DNA from: Pteria penguin
Taxonomy: Eukaryota; Mollusca; Bivalvia; Pterioida; Pteriidae
Direction of reading: 5' to 3'
Assembly: GCA_035048485.1 (NCBI GenBank)
Contig: CM068589.1
Location: 1,167,001-1,231,000 of the forward strand
DNA: 64,000 nucleotides
The notes under the pieces are model-generated. The model was given only the letters and a program-made list of their open reading frames with translations, did no database searches and was not told the DNA's origin. Made by a program: the position numbers and the translations under genes. Shown in pieces: positions 57,651-64,000 of this stretch (within the stretch, counting starts at the first letter, position 1; each line of letters opens with the position of its first letter).

Positions 57651-58535
57651 ATTTCGATGGAATCTCACAATAAATTCTATTAATTTTCCTTTAAGTTTCT
57701 CTATTTACGTTAGCTGTATTGGCCTTGAGTCACAATGATTATAGATATCACGTGATGTGAGTCAGGGAACATCACTCACCTTCTTACTATGGAAATGTAG
57801 AAATTGAAATGTAAGAGAAAAGTCAGTAAGACACGCGCTACCTCTACTTATTTATTTTGAGCATAAAGACAAACGGAAACACAAACGAAAGAAAAGAATA
57901 TATGTTTCTAGACTAAAAAATAAATATATTAAGATGTAAATAAAGGGACGATATAATGAATGTGACAACTGCACATCAAAGATTACGTTATAAATACGGG
58001 GGGGGGGGGATCAAATTCTATAGAGTAACAAGGCAAATTTTGAAAATAAAAAGCCGCGATGACGTATAGTTTATTTGGTGTTTTACTTAAATGAGGAGCT
58101 CTCTTTTCATTGGAAGCTCCAAATGATGCTCTTTTTATTAGAAACTTCACGATTCATCAACATGTAGCCGAATGGAAAACTTCTTCCGTATTCTATCACA
58201 TGTATCTTTAACAACAAAAGTAAGAGTTATTCTTCTTTGGTTTCAATGCAAACCTGCTGTCAGAATACGTTTACCTGAGAGAATGCACCTTTTTCCTAAT
58301 ATCATATAAATCTGAATGTATACGTAATTATAAACGTTTGATGCAGAAATAATCATTTAAAATATTCTTATTTTATATAAAAACAGATTATGTTTTTGGT
58401 ATTTATTTCTAACTCATTTCGAGTTTCCGTTATATACTTATTTTTCTCTTGAAAGCAATATTCATGAGACCGAAACAGTAAGTTAGAAACCTGAGGTTTG
58501 TTAAACAGACACTCCATTTAGACGTGAAAACGTCA
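57651..58535. other. Non-coding stretch, no gene recognised
   Basis: AT-rich, with a G run at 58000-58009. No feature supportable. Confidence 0.5.
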
Positions 58536-58539
58536 AATA

Positions 58540-59485
58540 GTACAGTCTACCAATGTACCTTCAGTTGGTTTATACAGTCTACCAATGTACCTTCAGTTGG
58601 TTTATACAGTCTACCAATGTACCTTCAGTTGGTTTATACAGTCTACCAATGTACTTTCAGTTGGTTTATACAGTCTACCAATGTACCTTCAGTTGGTTTA
58701 TACAGTCTACCGATGTACCTTCAGTTGGTTTATACAGTCTACCAATGTACTTTCAGTTGGTTTATACAGTCTACCAATGTATCTTCAGTTGGTTTATACA
58801 GTCTACCAATGTACCTTCAGTTGGTTTATACGGTCTACCAATGTACCTTCAGTTGGTTTATACAGTCTACCAATGTACTTTCAGTTGGTTTATACAGTCT
58901 ACCAATGTACCTGTTTTTCGTTTATACAGTCTACCAATGACCTGACGTTGGTATATAGAATCTACCAAGACATCTGCAGTTGTTAGCTTATAGTCTACCA
59001 GTGTACCTTCTCTTGGTTTATACAGTCTACCAATGTACCGGCCATTGGTTTATACAGTCTACCAATGTACCTGTCGTTGGTTTATATAGTTTACCAATGT
59101 ACCTTCCGTTGGTTTATACAGTCTACCGATGTACCTGCATTTTGTTAATATTGTCTGACAATGTACCTTCAGTTGGTTTATACAATCTACCAGTTAACCT
59201 GCCGTTAGTTTATACTGTCTACCAATAATTTACCTGTCGCTGTTTTATACAGTCTACAAATTGTACCTGTCGTTGGATTATGCACTCTATCACTGTACCT
59301 GCCATTGGTTTATACAGTCCTCCACTGTACCTGTCGTTGGTGTATACAGTCCTCCACTGTACCTGTCGTTGGTGTATACAGTCTCCCAATGTAACTGTCG
59401 TTGTTTTATACATTTACCAATATACAAATGTACCTCTGGTTTGTACGGTCTACCAATGTACTTGCTGTTGGTTTATATAGTTTAC
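58540..59485 (+). repeat. 32-bp minisatellite, block 1 (~29 copies)
   Basis: The unit is TACAGTCTACCAATGTACCT plus TCAGTTGGTTTA. It is homogeneous at the start and increasingly diverged after 58920. Confidence 0.95.
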
Positions 59486-60030
59486 TGTGACCCTATGACC
59501 TCCCAGACATTAAATGTCGTCCAGCAATATTACTTACTTTGTAGTAATCTTTACATTATTTTATTTTTATGTTAGATTAATTGTAGTCGTAGTACATTTG
59601 TTAATATTCGACGAGTCTTAATTGTCACAATTCTTGCCACTCTGTTACAGTTCAATATCCTGATATGTCTCTATGATTAAAACTGCATTTTAAAGAGAAT
59701 TTGCAGTGGCATCCCTAAAGTTAATGATAATGTTGACACTTTAGATAGATAAATTGTGCAAATACGGGTTGGGCGTATTACATGGAAAATAGTATTAATA
59801 CTGCTTTGTAATTAGATAAAATTCAGAATGTGTTTTAACATCCATGATATCGAACTAAATTCTATACAATCTTTTATTCAGAACTGTTTCGTTTATGATA
59901 TATTATCTTAGTTTGTGTATTTGACTTTATTACTGTCAAAGATCGCTGTTGCACTAATAAGAATAAACATTTGGAAACACATCGCAAGACCTGTCACTAT
60001 AGAATAACGAACACAGACCTTGAGAAAAGG
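59486..60030. other. Spacer between 32-bp array blocks
   Basis: AT-rich, no recognisable feature. Confidence 0.5.
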
Positions 60031-60034
60031 ACTA

Positions 60035-60415
60035 CACTACCACTGTACCTGTTGTTGGTTTATACAGTCTACCACTGTACCTGTTGTTGGTTTATACAGT
60101 CTATCCATTTACCAACCGTTGGTTTATACAGTCTACCAATGTACCTGTCATGGGTTTATACGTCTACCAATATACCTGTCTATGGCTTATACGGTCAACC
60201 AAATGTACCTGTTGTTGGCTTATGCAGTCTACCACTGTACCTGCCGTTGATTTATGTAGTCTACCACTGTACCTCTTGTTGGCTTATGCAGTCTACCAAT
60301 GTACCTGCCGTTGGTTTATACAGTCTACCATTGTAGCTGTCGTTAATTTATACAGTCTACCATTGTAGCTGTCGTTAATTTATACAGTCTACTAATGTAC
60401 CTGTCTCTGGTTTAT
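60035..60415 (+). repeat. 32-bp minisatellite, block 2 (~12 copies)
   Basis: Same unit family as block 1 (TACAGTCTACCACTGTACCT, GTTGTTGGTTTA). It is ended by the SINE fragment at 60.42 kb. Confidence 0.92.
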
Positions 60416-60424
60416 TAAATGTAC

Positions 60425-60626
60425 ACTGCCTTTCGGATGAGACAGTAAAAACCGAGGCCCTGGTCGTGGTATGCATGGCACGTAAAAGATCCCTCACTGC
60501 TTCGGGTGGGTCCGTTGCAAAGGTCAAAATTTGTATGCCCCGCATCAGGCAGATGCCGTCACCATATACGTGAAATATTCGTGGTGTGACGTTAAACAAA
60601 AATCAATCAATCAATCAATCAATTAA
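60425..60626 (+). mobile_element. SINE 3' fragment with (AATC)n tail
   Basis: It contains CGGATGAGACAGTAAAAACC, GGCACGTAAAAGATCCCTCA and CTTCGGGTGGGTCCG, then GTGAAATATTCGTGGTGTGA and CGTTAAACAAAAATC with (AATC)n. The middle matches the minus-strand SINE at 33.8-34.0 kb. The tRNA-like head is missing. It interrupts the 32-bp array. Confidence 0.8.
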
Positions 60627-60639
60627 ACGTACAAATATA

Positions 60640-60705
60640 TCTGCAGTTGGTTTCTAGAGTCTACCAATGTACCTTTCCTTGGTGTATACAGTTTACCAAT
60701 GTACA
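60640..60705 (+). repeat. 32-bp minisatellite, block 3 (2 diverged copies)
   Basis: TCTACCAATGTACCTTTCCT and GTTTACCAATGTACATGTCC continue the 32-bp family after the SINE. Confidence 0.75.
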
Positions 60706-61308
60706 TGTCCTTGGTTTATACAATGTGTTTGGGTTTAGTTTGGTTACCTGTCCTTGGTTTATACAATGTGTTTGGGTTTAGTTTGGTTACCTGTCCTTGG
60801 TTTATACAATGTGTTTGGGTTTAGTTTGGTTACCTGTCCTTGGTTTATACAATGTGTTTGGGTTTAGTTTGGTTCCTTGTCCTTGGTTTATACAATGTGT
60901 TTGGGTTTAGTTTGGTTCCCTGTCCTTGGTTTATACAATGTGTTTGGGTTTAGTTTGGTTCCTTGTCCTTGGTTTATACAATGTGTTTGGGTTTAGTTTG
61001 GTTACCTGTCCTTGGTTTATACAATGTGTTTGGGTTTAGTTTGGTTCCCTGTCCTTGGTTTATACAATGTGTTTGGGTTTAGTTTGGTTCCCTGTCCTTG
61101 GTTTATACAATGTGTTTGGGTTTAGTTTGGTTACCTGTCCTTGGTTTATACAATGTGTTTGGGTTTAGTTTGGTTACCTGTCCTTGGTTTATTCAATGTG
61201 TTTGGGTTTATTTTGGTTACCTGTAATTGGTTTATACAATGTGTTGGGGTTTAGTTTGGTTACCTGTCCTTGGTTTATACAATGTGTTTCGGGTTTAGTT
61301 TGGTTCCA
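60706..61308 (+). repeat. 43-bp minisatellite, ~14 copies
   Basis: The unit is TTGGTTTATACAATGTGTTT, GGGTTTAGTTTGGTTACCTG and TCC. CTTGGTTTATACAATGT derives from the 32-bp unit, so this is a secondary expansion within that array. Confidence 0.95.
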
Positions 61309-61310
61309 TG

Positions 61311-61378
61311 TTGAAGCCGTTATGGCTCAGTGGATGAGCTTCTCGGCTCGTGAACGAAAGGCCCCGGATTGAACTGCA
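61311..61378 (+). mobile_element. tRNA-like SINE head fragment
   Basis: A box TGGCTCAGTGGATGAGC and a decayed B box GGATTGAACTGC about 35 bp later. It interrupts the array family. Confidence 0.6.
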
Positions 61379-61394
61379 GTTTGTTATCTTAGTA

Positions 61395-61585
61395 TCATTC
61401 TATACTGTTTACCATAGTACCTGCCTTTAGTTTTTACAATTTATCAATGTACCTGCCATAGGTGTTTCATTGTCTCATGTTATACACTCTACCAATGTAC
61501 CTGCCGTTGGTTTATACAGTCTACCAATGTACCTGCCGTTGGTTTATACAGTCTACCGATGTACCTGCCGTTGGTTTATTCAAAC
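61395..61585 (+). repeat. 32-bp minisatellite, block 4 (~5 copies)
   Basis: Diverged then clean units (TACAGTCTACCAATGTACCT, GCCGTTGGTTTA) resume after the SINE head. Confidence 0.85.
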
Positions 61586-61854
61586 TTCCAGCAAGTTTTA
61601 TACAACTTTTAAACGTGTTAGCTTTAGATAACCCATAAGTCAAAATGTTTGTCATACCCTTCTCTCTCAGAACTAAGAGAGTTTTCTATAGGTCATCCAC
61701 CTTGTTTCGAGTAAATCTTATTGAAAGAGGTTCACCCCCAAAAGTTGCTATATTTCATATGTAAACAAAACCACTTTTTAGGTCATAAAACCTTTACGTT
61801 AGCGAAATGAGATTTAAATTCATGATTTTACAGCAGACTCAATCATTTGTCGCC

Positions 61855-63131
61855 TGAGTATATGTCTCTGATACAATGTGTATACATGTATATGTCTCTG
61901 ATACAATGTGTATACATGTGTATGTCTCTGGTACAATATGTACACATGTATATGTCTCTGATACAATGTGTATACATGTATATGTCTCTCATACAATGTG
62001 TATACATGTATATGTCTCTGATACAGTGTGTGTACATGTATATGTCTCTGATACAATGTGTATACATGTATATGTCTCTGATACAGTGTGTACACATGTA
62101 TGTCTCTCATACAATGTGTATACATGTATATGTCTCTGATACAATGTGTATACATGTATGTCTCTGATACAATGTGTATACATGTATATGTCTCTGATAC
62201 AATGTGTATACATGTATATGTCTCTGATACAATGTGTATACATGTATATGTCTCTGATACAATGTGTATACATGTATATGTCTCTGATACAATGTGTATA
62301 CATGTAGATGTCTCTGATACAGTGTGTATACATGTATATGTCTCTGATACAATGTGTATACATGTAGATGTCTCTGATACAGTGTGTATACATGTATATG
62401 TCTCTGATACAATGTGTACAAATGTATATGTCTCTGATACTGTGTGTACACATGTATATGTCTCTGATACAATGTGTATACATGTATATGTCTCTGATAC
62501 AATGTGTATACATGTATATGTCTCTGATACAATGTGTATACATGTATATGTCTCTGATACAATGTGTATACATGTATATGTCTCTGATACAATGAGTATA
62601 CATGTATATGTCTCTGGTACAATGTGTACACATGTATATGTCTCTGATACAATGTGTACACATGTATATCTCTCTGATACAATGTGTATACATGTATATG
62701 TCTCTGATACAATGTGTATACATGTATATGTCTCTGATACAATTGTATACATGTATATGCCTCTGATACAATGTGTATACATGTATATGTCTCTGATACA
62801 GTGTGTATACATGTATATGTCTCTGATACAATGTGTATACATGTATATGTCTCTGATACAGTGTGTACACATGTATGTCTCTGATACAATGTGTATACAT
62901 GTATATGTCTCTGATACAGTGTGTATACATGTATATGTCTCTGATACAATGTGTATACATGTATATGTCTCTGATACAATGTGTATACATGTATATGTCT
63001 CTGATACAGTGTGTATACATGTATATGTCTCTGATACAATGTGTATACATGTATATGTCTCTGATACAATGTGTATACATGTATATGTCTCTGATACAAT
63101 GTGTATACATGTATATGTCTCTGATACAATG
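61855..63131 (+). repeat. 30-bp minisatellite, ~42 copies
   Basis: The unit is GTCTCTGATACAATGTGTAT plus ACATGTATAT. GTATACATGTATA is near-palindromic. A length of 30 (a multiple of 3) leaves long frames open on both strands; these are not genes. Confidence 0.96.
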
Positions 63132-63784
63132 AAACAGCAGTCTCGTTAATTACCATTCTTTGACCTAGTGTCTCCTCGTGTTCCTCAAGATAGACGCATC
63201 ATCCCTAGAGGTTTTCCTCTGTGTCTATATCCTTCTCTGAAGGTAAACGTATGTCTAAAGGTCCAGTATTCTCACTTAAGGATAAAAAAACAAAAACAAA
63301 AACAAACAAACAAACAAAGGTGAGCAGTACAGACTTCTCTGCCTCGCCGCCAGCCAGTTCTACAGGTATAGATAAATAATTATGATCTTTTATGTTTGAT
63401 AGAAAACGTTAGTTTGATGCATCATAATGTGGACGATCACCTGAATTATTCACATTACCGGGGACAGCAGCCTCGTTCTGATCACAGATCGTGTATACGC
63501 GGCTACTCATTGCTAAGTGTTCGGGCATATTTTATGTTTATCGCTGTATTTACCTATGACCAAGTCACACTAGATTTATGATACACTGTCCTCGCCTTTT
63601 TTGTAGTTATACGTTTCAGAATGCTTTGATAAAAGAGAAATATCATGAGAACAATCCGACCGAGTTGATTCGGACCGAGTTAATTCCGACCAAGCTGATT
63701 CGGACCGAGTTGACTCTCGTATAATGACAGTAATTCTATATAAAGAGAAATCTGTTAAGTTAGGAGACAAAAACTCCAACTCCA
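63132..63784. other. Non-coding stretch with small tandem repeat
   Basis: (CAAA)n at 63290-63318. At 63655-63715, CCGACCGAGTTGATTCGGA-like 16-17-bp units recur about four times. No gene recognised. Confidence 0.55.
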
Positions 63785-63932
63785 AATAAATAAAAAATAA
63801 ATGAATGAATAATGAATGAATGAATGAATAAGACTTAGTAATGAATAATGCGCAAATAAATGATTAATTAAGTAAATTGTGAGTAATTGAATGAATGAAT
63901 ACATAAATAAATAAATAAATAAATAAATCAAT

Positions 63933-64000
<68 letters not shown>
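63785..64000 (+). repeat. Simple repeats: (AATG)n, (AAAT)n and terminal (TA)n
   Basis: AATGAATG and AAATAAAT runs are followed by a pure (TA)n from about 63936 to the window end. Confidence 0.95.

Noticed and set aside
61820..63156. Frames of 350-373 aa across the 30-bp array
   Set aside because: Same artefact; the frames are open simultaneously on both strands and nothing resembles a known repeat protein.

Overview
This window reads as nuclear DNA from an invertebrate animal, most likely a bivalve or a close molluscan relative. The signs are genes split by GT-AG introns, visually AT-rich non-coding DNA, tRNA-derived SINEs whose 3' ends and (AATC)n/(ACCA)n tails look like those common in bivalve genomes, fold-back MITEs, and a very large amount of minisatellite DNA. 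By my reading about half of the 64 kb is tandem repeat with units of 18-104 bp. There is no bacterial operon structure, CRISPR array or rRNA. Most long open frames in the window are simply tandem repeats that lack stop codons, so I do not call them genes.

Two genes can be supported. The main one, on the + strand, is a monocarboxylate-transporter-like (SLC16/MCT, major facilitator superfamily) gene. Six coding exons (29667-29970, 32510-32653, 35604-36359, 37899-38168, 41032-41157, 41444-41637) join in phase at every junction to give 597 residues. Both MCT family signatures, a long TM6-TM7 loop and the typical TM7-TM12 half are present. The second gene is a tentative three-exon gene on the - strand (49923-49889, 47716-47530, 46034-45975) for a 93-residue protein I do not recognise. 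The two genes are convergent, with about 4.3 kb between their stop codons.

Layout: 1-3.5 kb, dispersed repeats and a tRNA-like SINE; 3.56-5.66 kb, a CRE-bearing 104-bp array, then a 45-bp array; 5.9-7.95 kb, a 33-bp array; 9.2-12.1 kb, a MITE followed by a chain of related 36-37-bp arrays; 15.1-18.6 kb, 52-, 41- and 37-bp arrays; 20.4-23.6 kb, a 49-bp array with higher-order structure; 25.0-26.4 and 27.2-29.4 kb, more arrays leading to the MCT gene; 29.7-41.6 kb, the MCT gene with array-filled introns and a nested MITE/SINE; 42.5-45.1 kb, hairpin-rich repeats; 46-50 kb, the small minus-strand gene; 50.3-51.7 kb, 47- and 45-bp arrays; 53.2-57.65 kb, a 65-bp array; 58.5-61.6 kb, 32/43-bp arrays broken by SINE pieces; 61.9-63.1 kb, a 30-bp array; the end is simple repeat.

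The most interesting pattern is that several minisatellites grow directly out of exon/intron boundaries and carry the 5' splice site in every unit. MCT exon 3 is followed by 18 indel-free 60-bp units, each with a GTAAGT (one GTAGGT) donor. The small minus-strand gene has ten 44-bp-spaced GTAAGT donors starting at its exon 2 boundary. MCT exons 1 and 5 show older, decayed duplications of their own donor regions. This suggests that tandem duplication is repeatedly seeded at splice donors, producing arrays of competing donors.
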